This document shows, piece after piece, positions 38,694 to 50,517 of a DNA stretch of 64,000 nt. The number at the start of each line of letters is the position of its first letter. The stretch's first letter is position 1. The stretch spans positions 12,919,969 through 12,983,968 of the forward strand of contig CM051015.1 in the NCBI GenBank assembly GCA_027704905.1. The letters run 5' to 3'. The translations under genes were made by a program, and so were the position numbers. A model generated the notes under the pieces. That model had not been told where the DNA came from. It worked only from the letters and a program-made list of their open reading frames with translations, and did no database searches. The stretch is from Muraenolepis orangiensis (taxonomy: Eukaryota; Chordata; Actinopteri; Gadiformes; Muraenolepididae).

Positions 38694-39357
38694 TGCAACA
38701 CCAGCTGCTCCTCCCTCTCCCCATCTCTTATCTATTGGGCCCCCCTGTCCTCTCTGTAGTCTCGTCCCCGCCTGTAACATGGTGTGGGAGTTCTGTCAAG
38801 TGTGTGACAGTAAATGGTTTCCTTTTTTAAATGCATTCTGTTGAAATCGTAGGGCTATGTTAATGCAGGTTTTGGCTGTCGCGTTCTTTCCTATCCCAAG
38901 ACTGCTTTGTGTGTGTGTGTGTGTGTGTGTTATAATAACGGTGTGAGTTTCTGGAGGCCTTCGGTGGCCAGTGACGATAATGATTATAAGATGATAATAC
39001 TAGTTTGCAGCTGAAGGAAGAGTTATGTGTGTTATTTAATATAGCAGTAACCTCAGATGTATAAAATGCTCTAAATTAACCCGTGTGTGTGTAAGGGGTT
39101 CTGAACGCGGCGTCTCTGTAGCTGTTGGTTTTATTTTCTACCACAGATTTCGCCCGCACCTCCTGGTGTAGTACGGGCAGAAGATTGTGTTTCTACAAAT
39201 ATTAAAAACAACGGATGATTACGGTATGGCTCTAATTTAACACTGAGAAAAACAAAGTGGCCTGTTTTTCAATATCCCCCCCCGTTAATTCATTATTTTA
39301 AGATACCACACACGGCTTCTTTTTCATATACAAGCTTGCAGGAAAACCGCTCAAATC

Positions 39358-39363
39358 AATAAA
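39358..39363 (+). terminator. Candidate ubxn4 poly(A) signal
   Basis: AATAAA about 665 bases past the ubxn4 stop. It is the first good match in a plausible 3' untranslated region. The actual cleavage site is not visible. Confidence 0.45.
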
Positions 39364-39369
39364 AATGTT

Positions 39370-40560
39370 TAATATGGAGCCAGTTTTGGAATTACTGTTT
39401 ATTGGAAATGTGATCTGTTTAGTGTTAAGTGTTACCAGTCAGACCATGGCACCTTAAATCCCATGTTAACGATTGTCAAAAACACAAACCACCCATGCGA
39501 GACTGTGACCTTACTGTTAATCTCAGATCAATACTACTAGTGGTTTTTTTAACCTTTTTTCAGATGACCCATGTTTTTTCATAATTGCTGTACAGTGACC
39601 CATAAAACAACAAGAATATCTTCATTGAACATGCAATCAAGTCAAGTCTCAAAAATGCTAAAAGAAACATCAATTACTTAATGAGAAGGTTGTGCCTGCA
39701 TACAGGGGTGGACTGGGGCAAAATAGCGGCCCGGGAATTTGTACCCGACCGGCCCTCTCTCCAGGGGGCTGAAATGGGTAAGGCAGTGATCGCCTGAAAA
39801 AAAGATTATTTGACTAAAAGTATGCATCATATTGGACCATATTTCCGAAAAAACACTGGTATCATTTGTTTTAGAGTTTATAGAATACAACCATATGATT
39901 ATAGTGTATATGTAACATACAAGCCCAGTGGCTATATGCATCTGTGATTCTCACATGTTAACAGATAATTGATGCAATAAAATTAGTTAAAAAATAATAA
40001 TTAGACTGCCTGTACCCAAGATCAACCGCTTACCGACGAAGAGACCAGCCTGGGTTGTGCTTCTTTGGAAACCCATCTGAGAAAGAACACCCAGAGAGGA
40101 GAAGATTGTGGATTTGTGTTGTTAAACACAGGGTAAAGAAGGGAAACCATTAGTACACATGTCTACCACAGTGAAAATGTAACCCTCCTGTGCCGTTTGT
40201 TTCCAAGGAAAAGAGAGGATGTTCTTGTCGATTCGACTAACATGTCAAGTTTGAGGGTCTATTTGATTTGACCTGAGTGTATGCTTTTGTAACTTTTAAA
40301 TGAAATAATAATGCTCATAAAAGATACCGTACGATAGCGTGAAATGGACAGGGTTCACAAAACATGCATAGTCGATTTAAAGAAAATATAAATAAGTACG
40401 GCTTGATGATTCTGATGTTACAACCACCACTGGCGTGTGTTTTGTAATTGTAACGTGTTGTAATTCTTCAGTCATCCAGCGGAGGGCAGTAGAAGAAAGT
40501 AACCAGCTAGAAATAAAATCTTTATATAGTCAGCAACCCGTCTCCGCTATGAATCCATAT
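39370..40560. other. Intergenic, nothing coding recognised
   Basis: AT-rich sequence. Around 39702-39790 a CAGGGGTGGACTGGGGC string resembles a hAT terminus, with no partner seen. No gene was recognised on either strand. Confidence 0.4.
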
Positions 40561-40563
40561 TTT

Positions 40564-41840
40564 TCAATATGTACGTCGTATTTCATCATCTGGTGGAGCG
40601 AGCTCGGACTTTAATTCTACCACGGCATCCATTGGCATGTTAGCATCACGTGTGGGAGGTCTTCGGGAGGCATCCAGTGTCTCACATCGTGGCTGGACGC
40701 CCCACTCCGGTGTGGCCATGGCGAGGGGACCAGAGGAAAAGGTCGCTAGCGAGTTCTTGTATGGCTTCTTGTCCGGCAAATCGCATTCTTCGCTCGCGAA
40801 AAATTGCTGAAATGTCTGGGATTGAGCCATAAAGCTGTACTTTGGTAGGGTGAGATCTCCATGGAATACTGAGTATGGCTCTCAACATGCGAGTATAGGT
40901 GCCATCAAGTTTAGACTCGAGGGTCTTTGTGAGTCCATGGTGTAGCACCGTACACGAGGACAGACTCTCCAGTGGCACCACAAAGATTCTGTTTCAAGTT
41001 GTCAGATAGATTAGATTTACAGACAGTGTCCAACTTATTTACAGCTGACCAGGCTTTCGCTATGCGAATCTTAACATCCTTCTTAGTTGAGTTAATTTCA
41101 CCTCCCAGATTTGGAAAATTATCAATTGCCTTTATCGGTTCATTTGAGATGGTATTTATGGTGCCTTGTCTTAGAAGCATCAACATAGAGCCCAACATCT
41201 TTGGCTGCATCCCTTGGTCTGTGCAGAAGAGTTTGTGCATTCATGATGGTATCGGCAGTGAGAGCGAGGTCAGCTTTGTCAATGTCAGTTAACATTTTTG
41301 CAGGATGCCTTTTTGAGAGCCTTTCAGACAAGGTAAAGCCTAAATCTGAGTATTGAGCAAGAGATGTTCGCAATATGTAGTCAAGAGTGATCACCAAAAG
41401 GAATGGGGCTAGCGTGTCACCCTGCAGGACACCTGCTTTGATGTCAGAAGTCTGTGTCTCCATCTGGGGATCTTACCAGAGATTTTGCGTTTTTGTACAG
41501 TGCCATTATGGCAGAGACTGTTTCTTTGGGAATACCATAGGCCAAGATAATGTTCTCCATTTTGCCTCGATGGATGGAGTCAAAAGCTTTAGAGAAATCT
41601 TCAAAGAGGATTGACGCTGTTTGGTTTTTAGCTCTGATACCTTCTATAATTCATCAAAATCTGCCCTACTGTTGACCTCTCTTTCCTGAAGCCGTTCAGA
41701 TTTTTGCGGATTATTTTTTCAACAACCTCAGGTTGTATACGATTTAGAAGCAAAGAGTTGTACATTTTTGCCGCTATGGAGGTGAGCGTAATGCCTCGGT
41801 AGTTCTTGACCTCTTTGGGAAAGGAAGTATGCATCCTTCA
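40564..41840 (-). pseudogene. Degraded LINE reverse transcriptase
   Basis: Read from 41834 downward on the minus strand, several frames carry reverse-transcriptase segments in order. Early: KNYRGITLTSIAAKMYNSLL. Middle: GVLQGDTLAPFLLVITLDYI. Thumb/C-terminal: HPTKVQLYGSIPDISAIFR. Frames change several times and stops intervene; the FADD-type catalytic box is degraded. It is a 5'-truncated, dead non-LTR retrotransposon. The clade was not determined. Confidence 0.75.
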
Positions 41841-42009
41841 GTCCACTTGTCGATTGTATTTCCATTATGAACAGAGAGATGCAGAGATTCAAAAGAATAT
41901 CATTAAAAGCTTTGATTTACCAAACCTCAGGGGGTAAATTGTCAAGTCCAGCTGCGTCGTACGTCGTATTTAGCAGTAGTTTAAACATTAGCTAACTAGG
42001 AGCTGCTTT

Positions 42010-42190
42010 CAACTTTAAAGTTATAAGCTGTAACTAACTTTAAAGTTATAAACTGCCACTAACTTACATGTATTAACTCTCACTAACTTTAAAGTTATTA
42101 ACTCTCACTAACTTTAAAGTTATTAACTCTCACTAACTTTAAAGTTATTAACACTCTTTCACTTTAAAGTTATTAACTCTCTCTAACTAC
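42010..42190. repeat. 25-bp tandem array (ACTTTAAAGTTAT units)
   Basis: About six units of ACTTTAAAGTTATTAACTCT with small changes. The core ACTTTAAAGT is itself palindromic. Confidence 0.8.
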
Positions 42191-42527
42191 ACGGTTTTAG
42201 TCCCAATGGCCATGTTAGAGTTCAATATGTTCCTTTCATGTATTCATATTTAATGTTATATTAAACATGAAGCACATACCACTACCATAGCACATAGCTC
42301 TACCTCTGATTCACTGACCAGAGCCCATTTACCCTTTTCATCGTCAAAAGTTAATATTGAATAAGTTAATAATAATATTAGCCTAAACTGTACATCAGTC
42401 AACGCTGTGTGATAATGAATGTGTGGTTGTGTTTGTTGTTTGTGTCGGGGATTGTAGTGTTCTTTTTTTTCTCTTTTTAATTAGGTTACTGTAATGTTAA
42501 ATGTTTAATGTTAAAAGTGAATGCTAT

Positions 42528-42570
42528 GTATATATATATATATATATATACTTATATACTTTTCACTGGT

Positions 42571-42616
<46 letters not shown>
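42528..42616. repeat. AT microsatellites framing a Tc1 end fragment
   Basis: Two TA runs separated by CTTTTCACTGGTACAAT (about 42559-42576). That word is a reversed copy of the Tc1 terminus starting at 42617. Confidence 0.75.
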
Positions 42617-42618
<2 letters not shown>

Positions 42619-42765
42619 CCCAGTGAAAAGTTTGGACACCACTTCTCACTTCTCATCTCAATGTTTTTAAATGATTTTAATAATTTTCTACATTGATACT
42701 GAAGACATCTAAACTATGAAAGAACACTTATGGAATTATATAGTAAAACCAAAAGTGTTAAACAA

Positions 42766-43118
42766 ACCAGAAGGTAGTAGAAGTAGACCCCTTAACAAAC
42801 CAGAAGGTAGTAGAAGTAGACCCCTTAACAAACCAGAAGGTAGAAGTAGACCCCTTAACAAACCAGAAGGTAGTAGAAGTAGACCCCTTAACAAACCAGA
42901 AGGTAGTAGAAGTAGACCCCTTAACAAAACAGAAGGTAGTAGAAGTAGACCCCTTAACAAACCAGAAGGTAGTAGAAGTAGACCCCTTAACAAACCAGAA
43001 GGTAGTAGAAGTAGACCCCTTAACAAACCAGAAGGTAGTAGAAGTTGACCCCTTAACAAACCAGAAGGTAGTAGAAGTTGACCCCTTAACAAACCAGAAG
43101 GTAGTAGAAGTAGACCCC
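42766..43118. repeat. 33-bp minisatellite inside the Tc1 element
   Basis: About 11 units of AAACCAGAAGGTAGTAGAAG plus TAGACCCCTTAAC. It sits in the transposon's 5' untranslated part and keeps an open frame only because 33 is a multiple of three. The repetitive peptide is not a real protein. Confidence 0.9.
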
Positions 43119-43323
43119 TTTTGCTTTGGACACTCTTGGCATTCTCTCAATGAGCTTCATGAGGTGGTCTCCTGAAATGGGTTTGAATGAACAAGCCTTG
43201 TCAAGAGTCAATTTGTGGAATTACTAGCCTTCCTAATGTGTTTGAGACCATCAGTTGTGTTGTGCAGAGGAATGGTTAGTACACAGTAAATAGCCCTATT
43301 TGACTACTGTTGTTATCCATATT

Positions 43324-44400
43324 ATGGCAAGAACCACTCAACTCAGTAAAGAGAAACAGTCCATCATCACTTTAAAACATGAAGGTCAGTATATCCGGAA
43401 AAAACATCCAACGCTATGATGAAACTGGCTCTCATGAGGACCGCCCCAGGAAAGGAAGACTAAGAGTTACCTCTGCTGCAGAGGATAAGTGCATTCGAGT
43501 TACCAGCCTCAGAAACCGCAAATTAACAGCACCTCAGATTAGAGCCCACATCAATTCTTCACAGAGTAGCAGACAAATCTCAACATCCACTGTTCAGAGG
43601 AGACTGTGTGAACCAGGCCTTCATGGTCAAATCGCTGCAAAGAAGCCACAACTGAGGATGAACCACAAGAGGAGAATTGTTTGGGCCAAGAAACACAAGG
43701 AATGGACCAGTGGAAATGTACTTTGGTCTGATGAGTCCAAATTTGAGATTGTTGGTGTCTTTGTGAGATGCAGAGAAGGTGAACGGATGGTTTCAGCATG
43801 GAGGAGGAGGTGTGATGGAGGAGGAGGTGGGATGGTGAAGCATGGAGGTGTGATGGAGGAGGAGGTGTGATGGAGGAGGAGGTGGGATGGAGGAGGTGTG
43901 ATGGAGGAGGAGGTGTGATGGTGAAGCATGGAGGAGGTGTGATGGTGAAGCGTGGAGGAGGTGGGATGGAGGAGGAGGTGTGATGGAGGAGGAGGTGGGA
44001 TGGAAGAGGTGGGATGGTGTTGGGGTGCTTTGCTGGTGACACTGTCAGGGATTTATTCAAAATTCAAGGCACACTTAACCAGCATGGCTACCACAGTGTT
44101 CTGCAGCGCCATGCCACCACATCCGGTTTGTGCTTACTGGGAACACCAGTATATTTGTTTTTCAACAAGACAATGACCCCAAACACACCTCCAGGCTATG
44201 TAAGGGCTATTTGACAAAGAAGACAAGTGATGGAGTTACGTCAGATGACCTGGCCTCCACAATCACCCAACCTAAACCCAATTGAGATGGTTTGGGATTA
44301 GTTGGACCGCAGAGTAAAGTAAAAGCAGCCAACAAGTGCTCAGCTCCTCTGGGAAGTCCTTCAAGACTGTTGGAAAACCATTCAAGGAGACTACCTCAAG
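43324..44400 (+). pseudogene. Tc1-like transposase, broken
   Basis: The start MARTTQLSKEKQ is followed by a frame change into a helix-turn-helix region (RKGRLRVTSAAEDKCIRVT). The DDE core follows (IVWAKKHKEWT, NVLWSDESKFEI). A GGAGGAGGTG-rich expansion then interrupts at about 43798-44020. The C-terminal part resumes in other frames (VLGCFAGDTVRDLF, then a frame with PNLNPIEMVW-like text at about 44265-44300). Several frameshifts mean it cannot encode an active enzyme. Confidence 0.8.
43798..44020. repeat. GGAGGAGGTG-rich tandem expansion within transposase
   Basis: Irregular units of GTGATGGAGGAGGAGGT and GGGATGGAGGA interspersed with GTGAAGCATGGAGG. Purine-rich on the plus strand. It apparently grew from the ancestral ATGGTGAAGCATGGAGG segment of the transposase gene. 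Confidence 0.85.
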
Positions 44401-44607
44401 AAGCTGTTTGAGACTACTTTGAATAATCAAAAATATAAAACATATTCTGATTCTAACACTTTTTTGTTTACAACATACTTCCATAAGTGTTCTTCCATAG
44501 TTGTTATGTCTTCAGTATTAATCTGCAATGTAGAAAATAATTTAAATAAATAAAAACCATTGAATGAGAAGGTGTGTCCAAACTTTTGACTGGTACTATA
44601 TATATAT

Positions 44608-46226
44608 CAGTGGAGGCTTGAGGAAAGGGAGGACCATCCTCCTCCCTAAAATTTCAGAGAAAAATAAACTTGCAAGACAAAAATAAATACACGTAAATTT
44701 AACAGATGAATCTGTGAAAATACTGATATTACCATTTTAACACTTCGAAGGCCCAATGTCCGGGGTCAAAATACCAACAGCACCCCTTACCGCAATTGAA
44801 AATGACTATATGGAGGTCCAACCTCCCCAAGCTCATCATTGAAGTCCATAATAAAACTGCCGGACCCGAGCGGCCGGTGAGTCCTGGTTTTAAACATGTG
44901 TACGGCAGTGTGTACGGCAGTGAGATCCTCCCTCAGGGCGGGTCTAGCCAGAGGCTCTGTGAACCAATCAGCAGAGCTCCCTGCGCTGGTGAATACCCAA
45001 TCAGAGGTTTGGAGGGGGCGTTATCATCATGCAAGGATCTATCTTGTGTCATTAATTCTGCGTTCCAGACAACTTGCGAGTTGTATATTTTATACTTTTA
45101 AACGTTCGACTTCCGACCTCAAAGGGTTCCAAGTGCATGACGCCAACTGTAAACAGAAAGCATGGCAGACCATGACAAGGTGGCGTTTCTTTCCCTCGCG
45201 ATTAGACAATTGATGTCATTTACATGCATAACTATATTTGCATTTACTGTATGATACTTTGTCTTATTTTAATGAAATACAGGTAAATATATATAGTTTG
45301 TTTGGTAGAACTAGCCACTGTGCACAGAACTTATATTCCGATTTTTCAGATTTGTATCCTTAATGGAGTCATTGCTCTTCAAAACAATGGTTCTTCCCAA
45401 TCAGTTTCAATTCTGTTTGGCTTTTCTGCTCAAATTAGCCCCTAAAATATATATTGAGGCCGGATGAGCTACTGCGTCATGACTCTTATCTTTATAGTAG
45501 GCCTATATTGTGATGTGAAGAAAATAATACAACTGTTATTATTACTAGCCGCCCAGGCATTGCATTATGTTCTGTAGTTCTGTGGTCAGACTTTCTCTTG
45601 AGCAGCTTTCACAGCGCAAATTGCCACTATATCTCAAAAAGACACATATTATAAATCTAGCAAGCTTAATCAGTGCTTTCTCCCAGAGAAAAGGAACATT
45701 TAAAAATATATAGTTTTTACAACCTTTTTATCTTAACTGAGCTCAATTTAAGATCAGTATGAGATTTAGACCATTTTCTTAAATTTGGCTTCTAAGAAAT
45801 AGACTTGTCTCACCCCAATCCCGAGTCAAGATCAATGATTTCTGTCACTGCATTGATCTTTATTTGGTCTGAAATTGTCAGTTCTTCAGATAGCAGTTAG
45901 ATCGAAAAGAAAACTTGATTGGCTTATACATTTCTCATACTGGTCCTAAATTGATCCATTATTGTGCTCCTTACTTCTCCTAAGGGTTAGGATACCAGGT
46001 CAGACTTCAGTCATCTCTAAATAACAGCTGATTTAATTCTCACAAGACAAAGAAGAGACAGTTGTAAGCAGCACAATAAACCTCTGGTTATAGATCACTA
46101 GTTACATACAATCTCCTTGCTTGATCTCACCTGCTTCAGATGTCTGGGTTTTACATGCCTTCACCAACATCCCCACCCTCCACCAAGCTTCACCTCCCCT
46201 ACCTTTACAACCACCAGCCACCACTG
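44608..46226. mobile_element. Non-autonomous DNA transposon, CAGTGGAGG termini
   Basis: Starts CAGTGGAGGCTTGAGG and ends CCACCAGCCACCACTG (inverted termini about 10 bp, imperfect). It abuts the Tc1 right end. About 1.6 kb with no recognised coding. It is homologous to the truncated copy in ubxn4 intron 12. The terminal type resembles the 4084-5795 element, so the same superfamily (hAT-like) is likely. No clear target-site duplication. Confidence 0.65.
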
Positions 46227-46574
46227 ACTTTTATAAAGCTAGCAAAATACGCACTTCAATTATATATATTACATTTGGTGTTCATATATTTCATATGTGT
46301 TAACAATTACTATTAAGTAATGTTGGTATACTAATATTGGAGTAATTCTAATCATTTATTCATATTTGTATTATGTATAGTTAACCTATTGCATGATGTA
46401 GTGGAAGTATACTAGCATTAATATTTTTATAAATATAGATTTGTCTTAGCAATGAAATGAGTACTGACATATTGACCAGTATGACATTATTTGTTAGTAT
46501 ATTAGTATTAAGTTATTGTATAATGGTATAATTCTATCAATTTGCTTCCTGTGTGTTCTCTTGCCTACCTTTGT

Positions 46575-46625
46575 TGAACACACTATTGTAAGTAAAAAGG
46601 CGTCTGCTAAATGACTGTAATGAAA
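46575..46625 (+). mobile_element. SINE/LINE tail fragment
   Basis: Contains GGCGTCTGCTAAATGACTGT followed by an AATGAAATG tail, a widely dispersed 3' tail of teleost SINEs and their partner LINEs. The rest of the element was not recognised. Confidence 0.45.
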
Positions 46626-46744
46626 TGTAGGAAACACCAGGACTTTTTCCAGAGCTGATAACGGCTCTCTCCACTGCACAAGGTCCAGGTTATGGACAGT
46701 TCCAAGGGTATATTTGATATTTCATTTAAACTTTTACAAAATAT

Positions 46745-46835
46745 ATACATTTATAAGGAGACCAACCTCAGTGGGACTTAAACCCACATCTCCAGTGTTG
46801 ATGGTCACCAGCTTACTCCACCAGGTCATATTTGA
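46745..46835 (-). mobile_element. Possible tRNA-derived SINE head
   Basis: On the minus strand GGTGGAGTAAGCTGG (box A-like) is followed by GGGTTTAAGTCCC (box B-like). A similar but diverged block follows at about 46840-46910, suggesting two related pieces. Confidence 0.4.
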
Positions 46836-47036
46836 CATTCAATTTACCCGACATATTTACTTTTCCAAAATTATTACATTGCCAAGGAGGCCAACCTCTG
46901 TGGAACTTACTTACTTCCTTAGGTGTGTACTGGTCGCGGATCTTTGACCCCTATGACCAGATCTTCTTGTTTCTCTACTTGCTTCCTAGACTTCAAATTG
47001 CGACTTGCTTAGGCAAGTGTTTTTAGGGTGAGATAT

Positions 47037-47310
47037 CTACTGATCCGCATCCCAAGTGAAACGCCAAGGGTGATCCTTCCAGAAGTTATCCAGCCTCGAT
47101 TTGAATGCATTAAGACTTGGTGCCAAGATAACTTCTTCTGGTAAATAGTTCCAATAATTTACGACTCTGTTGCTGAAGTACTTTTGTCTTATTTTCTTGT
47201 TGACTCTGTGCCTTAAACTATGACCCCTGGTACTGCTCTCAGATACTGGATGGAGAAGTTGTGGAAGGCTGGTATCATAAACGGCATGTAGTATACCTCG
47301 ATCATATCTC
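47037..47310 (-). pseudogene. LINE 3'-terminal coding fragment
   Basis: An open frame on the minus strand ends at 47037 and contains TRGHSLRHRVNKK, FSNRVVNYWNYLPEEVI and APSLNAFKSRLDNFW. These are typical of the extreme C-terminus of teleost non-LTR retrotransposons. It is a 5'-truncated fragment, apparently joined to a CATA microsatellite at its 5' side. Confidence 0.7.
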
Positions 47311-47359
47311 CTCTTAGTCTACCTAATCTCAATGTCGGGAGATTTTCTGGATATATATA

Positions 47360-47580
47360 TATATGTGTGTGTGTGTGTGTACATACATACATACAGTACA
47401 TACATATACATATACACATACATATATACACATACATACATACATATATACACATACATACATACATATATATATACATACACATATATATATATGTGTG
47501 CATTTGTGTGTGTGTGTATATATGTGTGCATGTGTGTATATATATGTACATACATACACATACATACAGTACACACATAT
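47360..47580. repeat. (CATA)n / (TATG)n compound microsatellite
   Basis: Irregular CATACATA and TGTG runs. The related block 47800-48170 is longer, with CGTATATA variants and local palindromes. All Tyr-Ile and Thr-His open frames here are artefacts. Confidence 0.9.
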
Positions 47581-47788
47581 AGAACCAAGACACCAAGAAC
47601 TCCCAGCTAGCAAACTAGTACTCTGGGAGCCAACACACGGGCACCGACTTAGAGGACGTCCCACGCCGACGTATGTGGACATACTGAGGAAGGATGCGGG
47701 TGTGGAGAGCTCCGGGGAGCTAGCCGGATGTATGGAGGACCGAAAAGATTGGAAGCTCCGGCAGCAGGCTCGTCTGAGGACGACCTAG
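47581..47788 (+). pseudogene. LINE C-terminal fragment, second family
   Basis: The frame reads LVLWEPTHGHRLRGRPTPTY then VDILRKDAG and MEDRKDWK before a stop. It resembles the C-terminal tail of the reverse-transcriptase family at 40564-41840 (shared W-P-HG-GRP pattern). It lies between two CATA microsatellites. Confidence 0.65.
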
Positions 47789-47799
47789 ATGATATACAT

Positions 47800-48170
47800 A
47801 TACACATGCATACGTATACACACATACATACATACATATATACACATACATACATACATATATACACATACATATATACACATACATACATACATATATA
47901 CACACATGTATATATATATATATATATATACACATATATATATTTACATATATATACACATATATATATTTACGTATATATATATATATATATACGTATA
48001 TATATATATATATACGTATATATATATATATATATATATACATATACGTATATATATACGTATATGTATATATACATATACATATACGTATATATATACG
48101 TATATGTATATATACATATATGTATATATACATATACGTATACATATACGTATATGTATATGTATGTATG
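47800..48170. repeat. (CATA)n / (TACG)n compound microsatellite
   Basis: About 370 bp of CATA, TATA and CGTATATA units, much of it self-complementary. Confidence 0.9.
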
Positions 48171-48537
48171 CCTAATTTATACAAATGGCCACAAGGTGGC
48201 GCTGTGGTCATATCTGCCGTATAAGTATCCGTGGGGGGGGGAGATGGTCAGATCATGATGATGCAGCCATCAGTCTAGTAATTAGACTAATGGCTCATTA
48301 TGCTAATGTTCAAATCACGGTTTCCACGTTTGACGCCGCAAATATCTTTCATTGTTACTGTAGAGTTCTTCCACATCGCTTTGTCCATCTGCAAAAATGT
48401 AGGACAATAGTGTAAGGCATTTTATTATAATTGTTATAATTATTTAATAATAAATAAATAATAAATTATTATTATAATAATGTAAGCCCTTTTATTATAG
48501 ATTTTTTATTTCTTTACAAAATTCAGTGGGCAGCTAT

Positions 48538-48675
48538 TTATACAGCGCCCGGGGGAGCATTGTAGGGGGTGCCTTGCTCAAGGGCACTTGGGCAGTAACC
48601 TGGTGTTACCCGGGGACTTGAACCGGCGACCTTGCGGCTCCCAAGCCAAGTCCTTACCCACTGAGCTGCTGCCAA
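48538..48675 (-). mobile_element. tRNA-derived SINE
   Basis: On the minus strand a tRNA-like head has box A (CAGCTCAGTGGGTAAGG) and box B (GGTTCAAGTCC at 48614-48624). A body follows with CCCTTGAGCAAGGCACCCC and GCTCCCCCGGGCGCTGTATA. The body matches the fragment in ubxn4 intron 4. Confidence 0.75.
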
Positions 48676-48739
48676 CCCAGTGAATGGTAGCACGCCGGTC
48701 ACTGCCACTGGGTTATTCGGTGGACCAACTTGCATTTTC

Positions 48740-50510
48740 CTGCGCTGTAAACCAGTCCGTTTCAGTCAATCACTGTAGACTGTGTGAGAACACGAGATCA
48801 CATCGGTGTTTACGCACAATGAAATGTAGATCGAAAGTTAATTTGCGATTGAACAGACCGGAGTTTGGCAGGTGGACCACTTTCAATAATTGGTGTTTCG
48901 TCCAAGGGTGGGAAAGCAGTAGGAGGAGATGTCCGTTTTGTCCAAGATAGTGTTTATTTATAAGTTTCACTTCTTTCTAAATGTCTTGAGGATTGCTAGA
49001 CAATTTCGCTGTACTTCAACTAGTGCATTGAAAATGAAGGCGTTCCGATTCTGAAAACGAGAACCCCTGACATCATCCACATCCTTGGTCAAACTAATAG
49101 AAACAAATCGGAATGTCAAATATGGGTGAGAGACTAACTGAGCTGGCTTATTGCCCAATATATATGGGAACAATAAATATTTAATTATAGTAGGCTACGT
49201 GCAGGTGATTCGGGGACCCAAATAGTGGGCTTATTAGTGAGCCAAAGCTACTGTATTAGAAGTAGCCTATACACCGAGGCACCACTAATACTAATACGAC
49301 TTCTGAACACCGTGTTTTTCATTTGTGAGGTTTGTGTTCACATTTGTTTTTTGTTGTTGGGGAAAATGCAATTTAATGGCCTATTCAGGGCCTATGCCAC
49401 ATGTCAAATACTGTTGACGTTGGTCCCGAGTGTTCGATTAGGAAACCGGAGTAAAGTTAAAAATCGGACTTTATTTCCTCCGAAGTGGTCCACCACCGAG
49501 GCAGTTTCAAACCAATGCCTTCTGTGTGTGTCACGTTAAGAGCCCATCAGTATCCTACACGACGGAGGAGGCACTTGGGCCCGCAGCAGCGCGTGTGTGT
49601 GGCGCTCCAGCGTCCAGGCTGTCTCACTTACTGTGTAGTCAGCGCTTGGAGACGTTTCCCCTCCTACACCCAGTTGGGCTTTGTGTTTACTTACCTTTGA
49701 CGGCCCAAGCACGCCTGCATCTCCCTTACGGGTCAACATTCGATATTAAAATGACTAGGCTACTTAAAAAATAAATAACAATAAAAATAACCCCACTTTG
49801 CGCACGCATCTCGTGTCCCGGGAGGACAACACCAGTCCCTGCGGGGTGAAGTGGAATATAACCTAATAAACAGCACCGCCAATAGGAAAAAACATTTTTT
49901 TTAACAACCCACGGGTCATTTAACAAAAAGGAATTTCACCCTCCATCATCGCCTTAGCTCAATTTCACCGGGGGTTGACCGTCCAGATGTTAACCTAATT
50001 ACGCGTTCATAATCTCCCCCCCCCCCATCAGGGCAGAATAATGCCGTAGTGTCATAGTTTCATTCATTCATTTTCACCACTTTCAGCCCCGGCTAGATTT
50101 CCCCTCGTGCTAAAATGCTTTGACATTATTGGAGACAAAACTATTAGGACCGAGGGCACCTCGCTGTTTCGAGAGATTAGGTTGGTTGTGGGAGGTTAAT
50201 GTAGCAGACAAATGACCCCATAAACGTGAATTGAGATGAATTGTGCACACAACCGATTTTTTTTTTCTTTTAAGAAAAGACTCCCATAAGAAGGCACACA
50301 TCATTAGAAAAATAACACTAAAAAACAAGCAACTCTGCATTCAGGAGGTATAGCATGTCTTGGTGTTGATGAAAATACATTTTAATCGCAGATAAACATC
50401 AAACAGAAAAAACTTGCACTCGATTTGACAAATATAGTTGGAACTCTCGCGAGAGACTTTTTGGAAAGGCCTTCTTGGTCAGGGGAAAAAACACATCATT
50501 TGGTGTAAAC
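48740..50510. other. Intergenic between SINE and r3hdm1 3' end
   Basis: No gene or known repeat recognised. Mixed composition with several short open frames lacking family resemblance. Part could belong to an alternative, longer r3hdm1 3' region. Confidence 0.35.
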
Positions 50511-50511
50511 A

Positions 50512-50517
50512 TTTATT
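50512..50517 (-). terminator. Candidate r3hdm1 poly(A) signal
   Basis: AATAAA on the minus strand about 1.9 kb past the last r3hdm1 exon recognised. This would imply a long 3' untranslated region containing the 51084-51284 GT tract. Tentative. Confidence 0.3.

Larger units (their letters stand above)
42617..44598 (+). mobile_element. Tc1/mariner-type transposon, degenerate
   Basis: The termini carry CAGTGAAAAGTTTGGACAC at the left and its inverted counterpart GTGTCCAAACTTTTGACTGG at the right, both in AT runs consistent with TA insertion. The inside holds a broken transposase and two tandem expansions. It lies between ubxn4 and r3hdm1, on the plus strand by transposase orientation. Confidence 0.85.

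Noticed and set aside
42716..43048. 110-residue repeated LNKPEGSRSRP protein
   Set aside because: A 33-bp minisatellite in a transposon untranslated part; open only because the unit is a multiple of three.
47363..48258. Tyr-Ile-rich frames suggesting membrane peptides
   Set aside because: CATA/TATA compound microsatellites read in all frames on both strands.
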